NCBI GenBank assembly: GCA_041660925.1
Contig: JBAZVI010000002.1
Location: 310,001-374,000, forward strand
Direction of reading: 5' to 3'
Origin: Elusimicrobiota bacterium
GTDB lineage: Bacteria > Elusimicrobiota > Elusimicrobia > UBA1565
DNA length: 64,000 nucleotides
The notes beneath the pieces were generated by a model. That model searched no databases. It saw nothing but the letters and a program-made list of their open reading frames with translations, and was not told the origin of the DNA. Within the stretch, counting starts at the first letter, position 1. Every line of letters starts with the position of its first letter. The position numbers were made by a program, and so were the translations under genes. This document shows, piece after piece, positions 42,744 to 51,346 of this stretch.

Positions 42744-43915
42744 TGCGGGGACAGCTCCAGGTCGTGCTCGACGCGTCCGAGGGCTTTCCGCTCGTCGCGG
42801 GCCTCCCCTCCTCCGTCCGCGCCGCCCGGGCCTCCGGCGAGGCGCTGCGCGCGGCGAAAGTCGTCGTCCTCTCCGACCCCGAAGCCTTCACCGCCCGCTG
42901 GGGTTCCCGCCTCTGCGAGCTCCCCTGGGCCTCGGCGCCCGCGGGAGACCCGCGGGCGCTCAAGGAGCTTCTCTCCCCGCGCGGAGCCGTCCTCGCCCTG
43001 GCCGGCGGCTGCGCGCCGGACGCGGCCGCTCTCAAGGCCTTCGTCGACGCCGCCGAGCGCTCGGCCTCCCCCTCTCTGCTCGTCGCGCACGGACAGACGC
43101 TGGCGGCCTACCACCCCGACGCCGGCCGCCTGCGAGAGGCGCTCCCGGACGCCGCGTCCTGGGATCCTGCCCGGCTGCTGAGCGCGGAGGGAGCCCTCCG
43201 CGTCGAGGTCGACGGCGGCTGGCCCCTCGCCCGGGACGCCGCCTCCGCGCGCGCTCTCGAGGACCGCCTCTTCGCGGCGCTCCCCCAGTCGACCGACGGC
43301 TACATCGCCCGCTTCGACCGCACCTTCTCCATGGCCCTTTCGCGCCGCCTCCTCCCCCTCCCCGTGACGCCGAACGCGGTGACGACCTTCAGCCTCCTTC
43401 TCGGCCTCCTCGGAGCCGCCCTGCTCGTCTCGCTCTCCTACCCGCTGCAGGTCTTCGGGGCGGTCCTCCTCTGGTCCTGCTGCATCCTCGACGGCTGCGA
43501 CGGAGAGATCGCCCGCCTGAAGCTCATGTGCTCGCGCGCCGGAGGGCTCTACGACGTCTGGGCCGACAACATCGTGCACGCGGCCATCTTCGTCGCGCTG
43601 CCCCTGCACGTCGCGCGCATTCATCCCGAGACGGACTTCCGCTTCTCGGGCGCCCTCCTGCTGAGCGGCTTCCTCCTCAGCGCCTTCTGGGTCTGGCGCC
43701 TGGTGCTCTCCCGCCCCAAGTCGGAGCGCGGAGAACTCGGGCTCATCGTCGAGAGGGTCGCGAGCCGCGATTTCATCTACATCATCCTCCTGCTCACGGT
43801 CCTGCGCCGGCTCGAATGGTTCGTGTGGACGGCCGCGATCGGCTCGCACCTCTTCTGGCTCGCGCTCCTGGGAGCACGGTCGCTCGAGCGCCGCCGCGCG
43901 CCCGCAGCCTCATGA
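42743..43915 (+). CDS. CDP-alcohol phosphatidyltransferase with N-terminal domain
   Basis: This 390-residue protein has its CDP-alcohol phosphotransferase motif DGCDGEIAR-(x8)-GGLYDVWAD at about residues 247-275, with all four aspartates, inside a domain of about six membrane helices (residues 205-380). It should join a CDP-activated alcohol to a second alcohol. Residues 1-170 form a soluble alpha/beta domain that resembles a worn sugar-nucleotidyltransferase fold without the GGxGTRL loop. Such two-domain proteins include inositol-phosphate cytidylyltransferase/synthase fusions. It sits tightly between hpnI and hpnL, so its product probably belongs to the same lipid pathway. The substrates are unknown. 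Confidence 0.88.
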   Translation: MRGQLQVVLDASEGFPLVAGLPSSVRAARASGEALRAAKVVVLSDPEAFTARWGSRLCELPWASAPAGDPRALKELLSPRGAVLALAGGCAPDAAALKAFVDAAERSASPSLLVAHGQTLAAYHPDAGRLREALPDAASWDPARLLSAEGALRVEVDGGWPLARDAASARALEDRLFAALPQSTDGYIARFDRTFSMALSRRLLPLPVTPNAVTTFSLLLGLLGAALLVSLSYPLQVFGAVLLWSCCILDGCDGEIARLKLMCSRAGGLYDVWADNIVHAAIFVALPLHVARIHPETDFRFSGALLLSGFLLSAFWVWRLVLSRPKSERGELGLIVERVASRDFIYIILLLTVLRRLEWFVWTAAIGSHLFWLALLGARSLERRRAPAAS

Positions 43916-44916
43916 AGGTCTTCCGCGCCGTCATCTTCGCGATCGGACTCGCGACCCTCGGCCTGCTGCTCTGGAAGCTCGACGCCGGGGAAGTCCTCCA
44001 TCTCATCGGACGCGTCGGCTGGCTCGGCTTCGCCGTCATCCTCCTGCAGGAATGCGTTCCCCACGGCTTCAACGCGCTCGGCTGGCGCTATGCCATCCCG
44101 GAGCGCCACGCGCCGCTCTTCCGCTTCTCCGAGCTCTATCGCCACCGCATCCAAGGGGACGGGGTGAACTACCTCACCCCCAGCGCGACGATCGCCGGGG
44201 AGTACACCCGTGCCCTCCTCATCGACAACGCCGTTCCCTCCGAGGTCCGCCTGGGGAGCGTCGTCACGGCGAAGTGCACGCAGTCGCTCGCCCAGGTCCT
44301 CGTCGGGGTCGTCGGCACGGGACTGCTCCTTCCCGGGAGCGCCCCGGCGCTCGCCCGCTACGACGGGCTCGTGCGCTGGGGAGCGTTCGCCTTCACCGTC
44401 CTGCTGGCGGCCGCGGCGGGAGGCTTCTACGCGCTGGCACGGCGTCCCGAGGGCCCCCGCGCGGACGACGGCCGTCACTGGCTCAAGGCGGTCCCCGGAC
44501 AGGTCCGGGACTTCTATCTCGAGCACCCGCTCCGCTGGTGGGCGTCCGTCGGATTCTTCGGGCTCGGCTACGTGTGGACCGCGTTCGAGGTCTGGTGGAT
44601 CTGCCGCTGCCTGGGCGTCGACTTCGGTCTGCGCATGGCGGTGCTCATCGAGGTGCTCTCGAACGTCACCGACATGCTCTTCTTCATGGTCCCGGCCAAG
44701 GTGGGCACGCAGGAGGCGGGGAAGACCGGCATCCTCCACGTCCTCGGGCTCGGCGCGCAGACGGGCCTCGCCCTGGGCATCATCCGGCACATCCGCGAGC
44801 TCATCTGGGCCGCCCTCGGCATGGCCCTCTACACCTACGAGCTGCGCCGCAACCCCGACGCCACTCTCAAGCGGGAGGCCGCTTCTCCGGCCGTCCCCGT
44901 CGCCTCCTCAAACTAG
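43912..44916 (+). CDS. hpnL: HpnL-like integral membrane protein (UPF0104/LPG-synthase TM family)
   Basis: This 334-residue membrane protein has about eight hydrophobic segments, of the lysylphosphatidylglycerol-synthase transmembrane or flippase-like family (YbhN/AglD/HpnL). Features include LQECVPHGFNALGWRYA, GDGVNYLTPSATIAGEYTRALLI, and FFMVPAKVGTQEAGKTGI. The position next to hpnI, J and K supports HpnL, which is proposed to move or handle modified lipids. The ATG overlaps the upstream stop. Its last 9 nt overlap the end of the convergent hpnK gene. Confidence 0.85.
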   Translation: MKVFRAVIFAIGLATLGLLLWKLDAGEVLHLIGRVGWLGFAVILLQECVPHGFNALGWRYAIPERHAPLFRFSELYRHRIQGDGVNYLTPSATIAGEYTRALLIDNAVPSEVRLGSVVTAKCTQSLAQVLVGVVGTGLLLPGSAPALARYDGLVRWGAFAFTVLLAAAAGGFYALARRPEGPRADDGRHWLKAVPGQVRDFYLEHPLRWWASVGFFGLGYVWTAFEVWWICRCLGVDFGLRMAVLIEVLSNVTDMLFFMVPAKVGTQEAGKTGILHVLGLGAQTGLALGIIRHIRELIWAALGMALYTYELRRNPDATLKREAASPAVPVASSN

Positions 44917-45741
44917 GACGATCCCCGCCGCTTCGATGAAGGCCCGCGCGCGCGGGCTCAGCAGGGCCTCCATGTCCGCGCAGGAATGATGGAGCGGGGT
45001 GGGGCGCCTTCCATCGGGCCGCAGGGCCGGGTCGGCGCTCGGGTGGAAGTAGACCTCGGTCGTCCCTTCCGGCAGGCGCCGGAGCAGGTGCAGGAAATAG
45101 CCCTCGTCCATGCGCCCGGAGCGCAGAACGCCCCAGGTCCCGTCGGGCAGCTCGAGCCCGGGAGCTTTGCCCTTGAGGGCCGCGCGCAGGGTCCCGAAGA
45201 CGGCCGCGTCAGCGAGGGCGGCCCCGCCTTCGCCGTAGGCGAGCGCGGCGGACAGCTCCCCTCCGGGCAGACGGATGCGGCGGAAGCCGTACTCGCGCGC
45301 GAGACGGGCGAGCAGAGGGAAGAGGACGGGGTGCGCGTGGACGTTGGCGTGGCTGTCCACGTGGGACGGAGGGAGCCCCCAGGCGAGGAAGCGCTCGAAC
45401 TGCGCGCGCAGCTCGGCCTCGAGCAGAGGGCTCAGGCTCGGGCGCAGGAAATAGCGCAGGCCGCAGAGGACGGGGTCGTCGGGAAAGCGCCCCCCGGGAG
45501 CCAGGCCTCCGCGGACGGAGGCCTCGAGCGCCGGGCGTCCGGCGCAGAGCACGGCGTGGAGGCCGAGGGAGAGCGCGGGCGCCTCGGCGCGGGCGCGCCG
45601 GACCGCCTCCTCGGCGCGATCTCCCGTGACCATGAGGCTCGCGTGGCGCAGCAGGCCCTCGCGCGCGGCGCGGAGGATGCCTTCGTTCACGTCCGGGGCC
45701 GCGCCGAAGTCGTCGGCGGAGAGGATCAGGCGGGGAGACAA
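44908..45741 (-). CDS. hpnK: HpnK, YdjC/ChbG-type carbohydrate deacetylase
   Basis: This 277-residue deacetylase belongs to the YdjC/ChbG family. The metal-binding region has ILSADDFGAAPDVNEGI (two aspartates), the LGLHAVLCAGRP histidine, and SHVDSHANVHAHP with the paired histidines. It fits HpnK, which removes the acetyl group from the N-acetylglucosaminyl lipid made by HpnI. The TTG start at 45741, with AGGA 7 nt before it, gives the correct family N-terminus. It is placed on the opposite strand, at the end of the pilus unit, and overlaps hpnL tail to tail. Confidence 0.88.
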   Translation of the reverse strand: MSPRLILSADDFGAAPDVNEGILRAAREGLLRHASLMVTGDRAEEAVRRARAEAPALSLGLHAVLCAGRPALEASVRGGLAPGGRFPDDPVLCGLRYFLRPSLSPLLEAELRAQFERFLAWGLPPSHVDSHANVHAHPVLFPLLARLAREYGFRRIRLPGGELSAALAYGEGGAALADAAVFGTLRAALKGKAPGLELPDGTWGVLRSGRMDEGYFLHLLRRLPEGTTEVYFHPSADPALRPDGRRPTPLHHSCADMEALLSPRARAFIEAAGIVLV

Positions 45742-45755
45742 CCGGAGTCCTGCGG

Positions 45756-46289
45756 TCAGGTGCCGGGCCGCGGGGCGCCGCCGCAGGTCACGAGCGTGCC
45801 GTTGACATCGGTCATGTAGCCCCAGTTCGTGTACGTCGTGCTGGTGGAGCAGGGGTTGGAGCCGGAGCAGCGCCGCGCACAGGCCACGACGGCGCCGGTG
45901 AGGCCGCTGTCGGGCGTGCAGCACTGGACGTTGCCGACGCGGATATCGTAGCCGGTGCGGGCCCAGTCGTCGTAGGCGAGGTAGCGGCAGTAGACCAGCT
46001 GGCAGGAGGAGCTGCTCCCGTCGCAGGCTCCGCTCGGATTGCAGGAGTTGACGGCCGTCGCGGAGAAGGTCCCGGCGGCGGCGATGTTGTTGTGGTCGAG
46101 CATGAACATGCGGTTGGTCGTGCCCATCATCTTCACGATCCCCGCGGCGTTCTCGGCCTTCGAGGTCTCGACGGTCTTGTGGTACTGGGGGATGCCGATG
46201 GCCGAGAGGATGCCGATGATGAGGACGACCACCATCATCTCGATGAGGGTGAACCCGCGTCGGGCGGGCGCGAAGGTCTTCATGTTCAT
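45756..46289 (-). CDS. Type IV prepilin-like protein, cysteine-rich
   Basis: This 177-residue prepilin has a short basic leader ending in glycine and the methylation/helix motif GFTLIEMMVVVLIIGILSAI, cut by prepilin peptidase between Gly and Phe. The globular part has at least nine cysteines (CNPSGACDG, QCCTPD, CARRCSGSNPC), unusual against the two main pilins upstream, and suggests a disulfide-bonded minor or tip pilin. It has its own leaderless-type promoter and is separated from pilQ by a repeat region. A 14-nt gap with a ribosome binding site joins it to hpnK. Confidence 0.88.
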   Translation of the reverse strand: MNMKTFAPARRGFTLIEMMVVVLIIGILSAIGIPQYHKTVETSKAENAAGIVKMMGTTNRMFMLDHNNIAAAGTFSATAVNSCNPSGACDGSSSSCQLVYCRYLAYDDWARTGYDIRVGNVQCCTPDSGLTGAVVACARRCSGSNPCSTSTTYTNWGYMTDVNGTLVTCGGAPRPGT

Positions 46290-46301
46290 GCGGATATCCT
46301 A
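46290..46301 (-). promoter_or_regulatory. Leaderless-type promoter of the cysteine-rich prepilin gene
   Basis: TAGGAT (minus strand 46301-46296), exactly 6 nt, then ATG at 46289. No ribosome binding site is seen. Confidence 0.45.
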
Positions 46302-46364
46302 TCAGCCATATCGGGCGATGTCAAACCTGCGGGAATAGGAGGAATCTGGAAGTCCTCACTGCCG

Positions 46365-46494
46365 CCTCCCCCGCCGGGAGGAGGTACGGAGGGGGCCCTT
46401 CACGTCGTTGAAAACGGATATTTCCCCTCCGGCTCTCGATTTGCCGGGTATGGGAAGGGAGTCCTCCCCCACCCTGCCCTCCCCGTAGGGGAGG
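46365..46494. repeat. Composite palindromic intergenic repeat
   Basis: Two hairpins lie about 100 nt apart: CCTCCC-CCGCC-GGGAGG (46365-46381) and CCTCCCC-GTA-GGGGAGG (46478-46494). The second is flanked by TCCTCCCCCACCCTG. The composition and LPPTLPSPVGE-type reading resemble the REP-like element at 12502. The region 46302-46513 holds no gene that I can support. Confidence 0.55.
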
Positions 46495-46513
46495 ACAGTA
46501 GGGTAGGGTATTG

Positions 46514-48280
46514 TCAATCGTTGACGATGGTCGGCGTCACGAAGATGACGAGGTCCGTGTTGCTGCGCTGGTTGCTCACGCTCGTGAAGAGCCAGCCGAT
46601 GAGCGGGATGTAGCCCAGGAAGGGGACCTTGCGCACGGACTTGGTCTCCCGGGACTCGAGCAGCCCGCCGAGCACGAGGGTCTGGCCGTTCTTCACGCGC
46701 ACCAGCGTCGAGGCTCCGCGGGTCAGCGGGTCGAAGATGCGGTTCGACGCCGAGGAGACCTTCGACTCGGCCACGTTGGTGAAGGAGGGCTCGACGAGCA
46801 TGGTGATGTAGCCTTCCTTGTTGACCTGGGGCGTGACGTTGAGCTTGAGGCCCGTGCCGATGCGCTCCGCTTGGGTGCCGCTGGAGCCGACGCCCGCGTT
46901 GCTGCCGGTGGTCACGGTCTGGACGGAGACGGCCTGGTTCTGCGCGATCTGGATGATCGCGGTCTTGTTGTTGAGCGTGAGGATCTTCGGCTTGCCCAGG
47001 AAGCGGGCCTCGGCGCGCGTCACGAGGGCGCGCAGAACGACCTTCAGCTGGGTCAGGTCGAGGATGCCCGTCTGGAGGTTGCTCCCGAAGAGGAGCGCGC
47101 TGGTGTCCGTCGCGCTCGAGCCGCTCGAGCCCCCCGCGCCGGAGGCCCCCGCCGCGCCGCTGACGACGTTGGTCACGGGGTCGAAGAAGTGCGTGTGCGT
47201 GAGGTTCTTCGGAAGGTTCAGCGGGAAGGTCGTGTCGCGCAGCGGCCCGGTGAAGGTCGCCAGCTCGCCGTTGGTCCCTCCCCATTCGATGCCGAGCTGC
47301 TGCGAGCGGTCCGAGTCGATCTCGACGATCTGGGCCTCGATCATGACCTGCGGGGCCTTCTTGTCGAGCTCGGCGAGGATCTGCTCGACCTGCGGGAAGA
47401 CCTCGGGGATGTCGGTGATGATCAGCGAGTTCGTGCGCGCGTCGATGGCGACCTTGCCGTAGTCCTTCGTGAGGACGCTGGAGAGCACGGTGAAGATCGT
47501 GGCCACCGCCGCCTCGCTCTCTTTCCCCGGGCCGCCTGCCGCGCCGACGGCGCTGGCCACCTGGCCGAGCATGCCGGCCATCCCGCCTGCCCCCATGGAG
47601 CCCGCGCTGAAGTCCTTGGTCCCACCGTCGGTGGCCATGAGCGGGATGTGGCTGAGGGTGTAGATGCGGGTGATGCGGTTGGGCACGCCCTTGGCGCGCG
47701 GGGAGACCACGTAGGTGTTGCTGCGGCCGATGCGCTGGTAGGTGAGGCCTTTGATCTCGAGCAGGATCTGCAGCGCCTCGCGCACCGTGACGTTCTGCAG
47801 GAACGCCGTGATGCGCTTGTCCTCGAGACCTTCGGTGATGATGAAGTTCACCTTGGCCTGCGCGGAGATGGTGTCGAGGAAGGTCGCGAGCGGGGCGCTC
47901 TTGACCCGGACGACGATCCGGGTCTCCAGCGGGTCGGTCGGCTCGGCCGGCGCGGACTTGCGCTTCGGGGCCGCCCCGATCTGCACGTCCTGGGCGGGCC
48001 GGGAATAGGGAGAGGCCGCGGGCTCGCTCGCCGCGGGAGCGGCGCTCTCCGCGTTCGCCTCGGCGGGCCTTTCGGCGGCGGCTTCCTCGCCGCCCTCGAT
48101 GGGGCCCCCGGCGACCGGCCGCGCGGGCTTCTGGACGTCTTCCTGGAAGGACGGGTTGGCCTCGGGCTCGGCTTTTCGCCGCTGCGCCCAGGCCGGGGCG
48201 GCCGACTGCGCCGTCAGCAGCGCCGTCATCAGCGCCGCCGTCCCCTTCTTCACCGCCACCCTGCTGACCGTTGTCTTCAT
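46514..48280 (-). CDS. pilQ: Secretin (PilQ/GspD family)
   Basis: This is the outer-membrane channel of the pilus or secretion machine. It has 588 residues and a signal peptide ending in PAWAQ. Residues 40-105 are a low-complexity linker. An STN-type domain (about 115-190; KSAPLATFLDTISAQAKVNFII) is followed by an N-domain with a glycine-rich insert, then by the secretin domain ending in VPFLGYIPLIGWLF and DLVIFVTPTIV, the classical secretin finish. GGAGGAG precedes the ATG. It is the last gene of the pilB-to-pilQ operon. Confidence 0.93.
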   Translation of the reverse strand: MKTTVSRVAVKKGTAALMTALLTAQSAAPAWAQRRKAEPEANPSFQEDVQKPARPVAGGPIEGGEEAAAERPAEANAESAAPAASEPAASPYSRPAQDVQIGAAPKRKSAPAEPTDPLETRIVVRVKSAPLATFLDTISAQAKVNFIITEGLEDKRITAFLQNVTVREALQILLEIKGLTYQRIGRSNTYVVSPRAKGVPNRITRIYTLSHIPLMATDGGTKDFSAGSMGAGGMAGMLGQVASAVGAAGGPGKESEAAVATIFTVLSSVLTKDYGKVAIDARTNSLIITDIPEVFPQVEQILAELDKKAPQVMIEAQIVEIDSDRSQQLGIEWGGTNGELATFTGPLRDTTFPLNLPKNLTHTHFFDPVTNVVSGAAGASGAGGSSGSSATDTSALLFGSNLQTGILDLTQLKVVLRALVTRAEARFLGKPKILTLNNKTAIIQIAQNQAVSVQTVTTGSNAGVGSSGTQAERIGTGLKLNVTPQVNKEGYITMLVEPSFTNVAESKVSSASNRIFDPLTRGASTLVRVKNGQTLVLGGLLESRETKSVRKVPFLGYIPLIGWLFTSVSNQRSNTDLVIFVTPTIVND

Positions 48281-48311
48281 GGCACTCCTCCCTGCAGCCG
48301 CGCGGAAAGCC

Positions 48312-49115
48312 TTACTTCGACACTCGTTTGATGAACGTCCTCTTGCGGTATTCGAAAACGACGGTGCCCGTCGTGATCTTTTTGACGGTCGCGCCCAGGA
48401 TCCGGTCGCCCTCGGAGACGATGGAGTCGTTGACGAGGGCGCTGATGCCGTTGGGGGTCGCGATGATGCCGTAGAGCTGGATGCGGGTCTCGATGGGCGG
48501 CTCGTTGTGGACGACCTTCTTCGGCTCGTCCTTCGGGCGCCGCGCCTCCTCCATGATCTGGCGCATGGAGAGTTCCTTCTGGAGCGCCTCCTGGGCCATG
48601 CGCTTGATGTCGACCGGAGAGAGGGTCGGATCACGGTTCGTGGAAGGGTTGTACTCGATGACGTCGGAGCGTGCGGCGGCCTGGCCGGCGGCGGGCGCGG
48701 CCGCGCCCGGCGCGACCGGGACCGGGTTCTGTCCCGCGACCGGCGCCGCCGGCGGTGCGGCCGGGCCCGCGGGAGGGAGAGCGGCGGCTCCAGGCGCGGC
48801 CGGAGCGGTCGGCGGGACCGCGGACGCCTGGGGAGCGGGCGACGAGGGCGGCGGGTTCTGCGCCGCCTGCGCCGCGGGGATGACCCCCGTGGAGGCCGCG
48901 GGGACGGCCTCGGCCTGCGCCGTGGCGCCCGCGGCGAGCGGCGTCGCGGGGACGCCCTGGCTGCTGAGCCCGCCGAAGGCGCTCGCGGCGGCCTTGCGCG
49001 CGGACTCCTGCGGGCTCTGGGCCTTCATCTTCCCCCACCAGTTCCAGAAGAGGACCGCCGGCACGGCGAGCGCCGCGACGAGGATCAGCCAGCCGACGAC
49101 GGAGCGCTGGCTCAC
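48312..49115 (-). CDS. pilP: PilP/GspC-like inner-membrane lipoprotein-like component
   Basis: This 267-residue protein has one N-terminal transmembrane helix (residues 7-25), a long proline- and alanine-rich stretch (residues 60-150) that could span the periplasm, and a small C-terminal domain of about 55 residues (IIATPNGISALVNDSIVSEGD) resembling the PilP/GspC homology region that contacts the secretin. The GTG start overlaps the pilO stop as GTGA. No lipobox is seen, so it differs from typical PilP. The name rests on domain and position. Confidence 0.75.
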   Translation of the reverse strand: MSQRSVVGWLILVAALAVPAVLFWNWWGKMKAQSPQESARKAAASAFGGLSSQGVPATPLAAGATAQAEAVPAASTGVIPAAQAAQNPPPSSPAPQASAVPPTAPAAPGAAALPPAGPAAPPAAPVAGQNPVPVAPGAAAPAAGQAAARSDVIEYNPSTNRDPTLSPVDIKRMAQEALQKELSMRQIMEEARRPKDEPKKVVHNEPPIETRIQLYGIIATPNGISALVNDSIVSEGDRILGATVKKITTGTVVFEYRKRTFIKRVSK

Positions 49116-49708
49116 AGGGTCCCCCCCAGCGGAACGATCGTGACGATGGTGACGGTCACGTTGTTCATCCCGATCGGGCGTCCGCGCTTGATGAGCGTGA
49201 AGTCGCGCACGTGCATGAGCGAGCGGCCGCGTTCGAGGCGGGCGACCCAGGACGCGAGCTGGCGGTAGCCCGCGCTCAGACTCACCGTCAGGGAGACGAT
49301 CTTGTAGCCCGCGCCGATCTCGGCGGAGGGAGAGGAGAAGGAGTTCGGGACGATGCCCTCCAGGCGCAGCGACTCGCGCACTTCGGAGAGGAGCCAGGTC
49401 TCGGGGTCGCTGGTGCGGGGCAGGCGCGCGTAGAGGCCGTTGAGGCGGCTGCGCAGGTCCTCGTAGTCCCCCGCGTAGCGGGCCGTGGCGCGGGCCGCGT
49501 CGAGGTCCCGCTCGACGGCCACGAGCTGGTTCTTGGGGAGCATGAAGACGTACTGGTAGCTGACGAAGAGGATGAGCGCGCAGCCGCCGAGCGGACGGGC
49601 GAAGTACTTCGCCCCCTTGTCGCGCAGCCCGTCGCGCACGAGCTTGAACTCGGCCTCGAGATACGTGGCCCAGCGGCGCAGGTCGTCGGGACCGATCGAC
49701 GCGCTCAT
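49112..49708 (-). CDS. pilO: PilO-like pilus assembly protein
   Basis: This 198-residue bitopic protein has a cytosolic N-terminus, one membrane helix (residues 40-58), a coiled-coil-like segment and a ferredoxin-like C-terminal domain (VSLTVSLSAGYRQLASWVARLERG), as in PilO/GspM. It follows pilMN by 4 nt. It belongs to the inner-membrane alignment complex that links the motor platform to the secretin. Confidence 0.82.
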   Translation of the reverse strand: MSASIGPDDLRRWATYLEAEFKLVRDGLRDKGAKYFARPLGGCALILFVSYQYVFMLPKNQLVAVERDLDAARATARYAGDYEDLRSRLNGLYARLPRTSDPETWLLSEVRESLRLEGIVPNSFSSPSAEIGAGYKIVSLTVSLSAGYRQLASWVARLERGRSLMHVRDFTLIKRGRPIGMNNVTVTIVTIVPLGGTL

Positions 49709-49712
49709 GTCC

Positions 49713-51338
49713 TCAGCGCCCCCTCTCGTTGGAGCATTGGATCGTGAAATGCGTGCGCTTCTCCTGTGCGGCCTCGCTGGACGCGGGGTCCAGGGCCGCG
49801 GCGTCGTCCTCGAGCGAGGCCCCGCCCTTGTCGACGGCGGGGTCGATGGAGGGGAAGGCCTCGACGAAGACCGGGTTCTTGCGCAGAGTGTCGGCGAAGC
49901 GGAAGGCGAGGTCCTGCTCCGCGGCCGGCGAGGCCGCCATCGCGTTGCCGCTGAGGTTGAAGGTGCGCGGAGAGCGCTTCTCCCCCATGGTGATCGCGTT
50001 CGCGTAGGTGATGTTCGCGATCCAGACGGCGTCGGGCACCGACTCCGCGACGGCCTGGAGCACCCGCGTCAGGGGGACCTGGCGGGCCGTGACCGAGCCG
50101 AAGGAGTTGACCTTGGTGCGCATGCCCTCGATCTCGGCCTCGATCTGCTCCTTGGTCCGGCCCTTGAACTCCTCGAGCACCGCGACCTGCCGGCGCAGCT
50201 TCGCGAGCTGGCTCGACTTCATGCTCACGATGGAGTAGCGATAGGCGCCGAAGAAGAGGAAGATCCCGGCCACGATGGCCGTGAGCTTGAAGATGGCCAT
50301 CGCGGCCCGCCGGTCTTCGTCGCTGACGCGGCCGACGCCGCTGAGGTCGAGGACGAGCGGGGTGTTCACGAGGTGGCGCAAGGCGCCGCCGATGGCGGCG
50401 TAGCCGCCCCACTGCCCGGATTTCAGGCCGAGGAGCTTCGGGGTGTCCTGCATGGACATCGGCATCCCCAGCTCCTGCTCGAAGGCGGCCTTCCAGGCGG
50501 GCATGTCGGCGATCTGCCCGCTGAGGCGCACCCTCGCGGGACTCGCGGCGCCGAGCTGCTTCTTCGTGAAGTCTACGCAGCCGCCGAGGTCCACCTTGCG
50601 GATCTCGTCGACCGTCGCGTCGCGCGCGAGGAAGGCCTCGCGGTAGAGGATCGGGAGCTTCCCGTCCGAGACGAGGACGCGGATCTCTCCGCCGTCGAAG
50701 TGGGCCTGAGCGTAGGGGGTCCCCCCGCCCTCGAGGACGTCCCACAGGCGCTCGACCGAGATGGGGGCGAGCTCGACGCCGACGAGGGTGAGGCCGAGCT
50801 TCCCGACGATGGAGAGGATGGCGTCCATGTTCTTGCGCGGAGCGACGCCGAAGAGGCTTCCGAGGCGCGCGCGCTTGTCGGGACCCGGGGCCAGCGGCAC
50901 GGACTGGAAGTCGTGCGCGAGCGTGGTGAAGGGGATGGGGATGTACTTCTTGGCCTCCGCCGGGATCGCGGTCTTCCAGAAGCGGCGGTCGATCGCGGGG
51001 AGGGTGAAGTAGCGCAGGATGCCGAAGTGGTGCGAGAGGGTGACGATGACGTGCTTCGAACCCCACTTCGTCTCGTCCATCGCCTTCTTGAGCAGTCCGG
51101 CGACGCGGTCGGCGTCGGCGAGGAAATCGGTGTTCAGCGAACCGCCCGTGCGGGTCTCCTTGGCCGCCGGCCCCGCGGGGACGGGGATGCGCAGAAGGTG
51201 GAGGACCTGGGGCTTCCCGGAGCAGGAGACCTCGGTGAGATAGAGGACCTCCGGGCTCAGGAAGAGCCCGAGGCACGAGTCCATCTTCGGGACCGACTTC
51301 CCGAACGAGAGCTGTTCGACGATCTCGTTGAGCTCCAT
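49713..51338 (-). CDS. pilMN: Fused PilM-PilN pilus assembly protein
   Basis: This 541-residue protein is usually two. Residues 20-340 are an actin-like PilM/GspL cytoplasmic domain (GLFLSPEVLYLTEV strand start, VELAPISVERLW, DLGG nucleotide-site-like segment). One membrane helix (about 360-378) and a coiled coil with the PilN-like domain follow (VPLTRVLQAVAESVPDAVWIANITY). The topology equals GspL of type II systems. The start at 51338 is 8 nt downstream of the OmpA-like gene stop. Confidence 0.87.
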   Translation of the reverse strand: MELNEIVEQLSFGKSVPKMDSCLGLFLSPEVLYLTEVSCSGKPQVLHLLRIPVPAGPAAKETRTGGSLNTDFLADADRVAGLLKKAMDETKWGSKHVIVTLSHHFGILRYFTLPAIDRRFWKTAIPAEAKKYIPIPFTTLAHDFQSVPLAPGPDKRARLGSLFGVAPRKNMDAILSIVGKLGLTLVGVELAPISVERLWDVLEGGGTPYAQAHFDGGEIRVLVSDGKLPILYREAFLARDATVDEIRKVDLGGCVDFTKKQLGAASPARVRLSGQIADMPAWKAAFEQELGMPMSMQDTPKLLGLKSGQWGGYAAIGGALRHLVNTPLVLDLSGVGRVSDEDRRAAMAIFKLTAIVAGIFLFFGAYRYSIVSMKSSQLAKLRRQVAVLEEFKGRTKEQIEAEIEGMRTKVNSFGSVTARQVPLTRVLQAVAESVPDAVWIANITYANAITMGEKRSPRTFNLSGNAMAASPAAEQDLAFRFADTLRKNPVFVEAFPSIDPAVDKGGASLEDDAAALDPASSEAAQEKRTHFTIQCSNERGR

Positions 51339-51346
51339 GGCCCCGC

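Noticed and set aside
40037..45741. A complete hopanoid biosynthesis locus
   Set aside because: Only head-group genes hpnI, J, K and L are present; no cyclase, squalene synthesis or hpnH/G genes are in the window.
46302..46513. Small coding sequence in the repeat region before pilQ
   Set aside because: The open frames here read through palindromic repeat sequence and have no start signals or conserved motifs.
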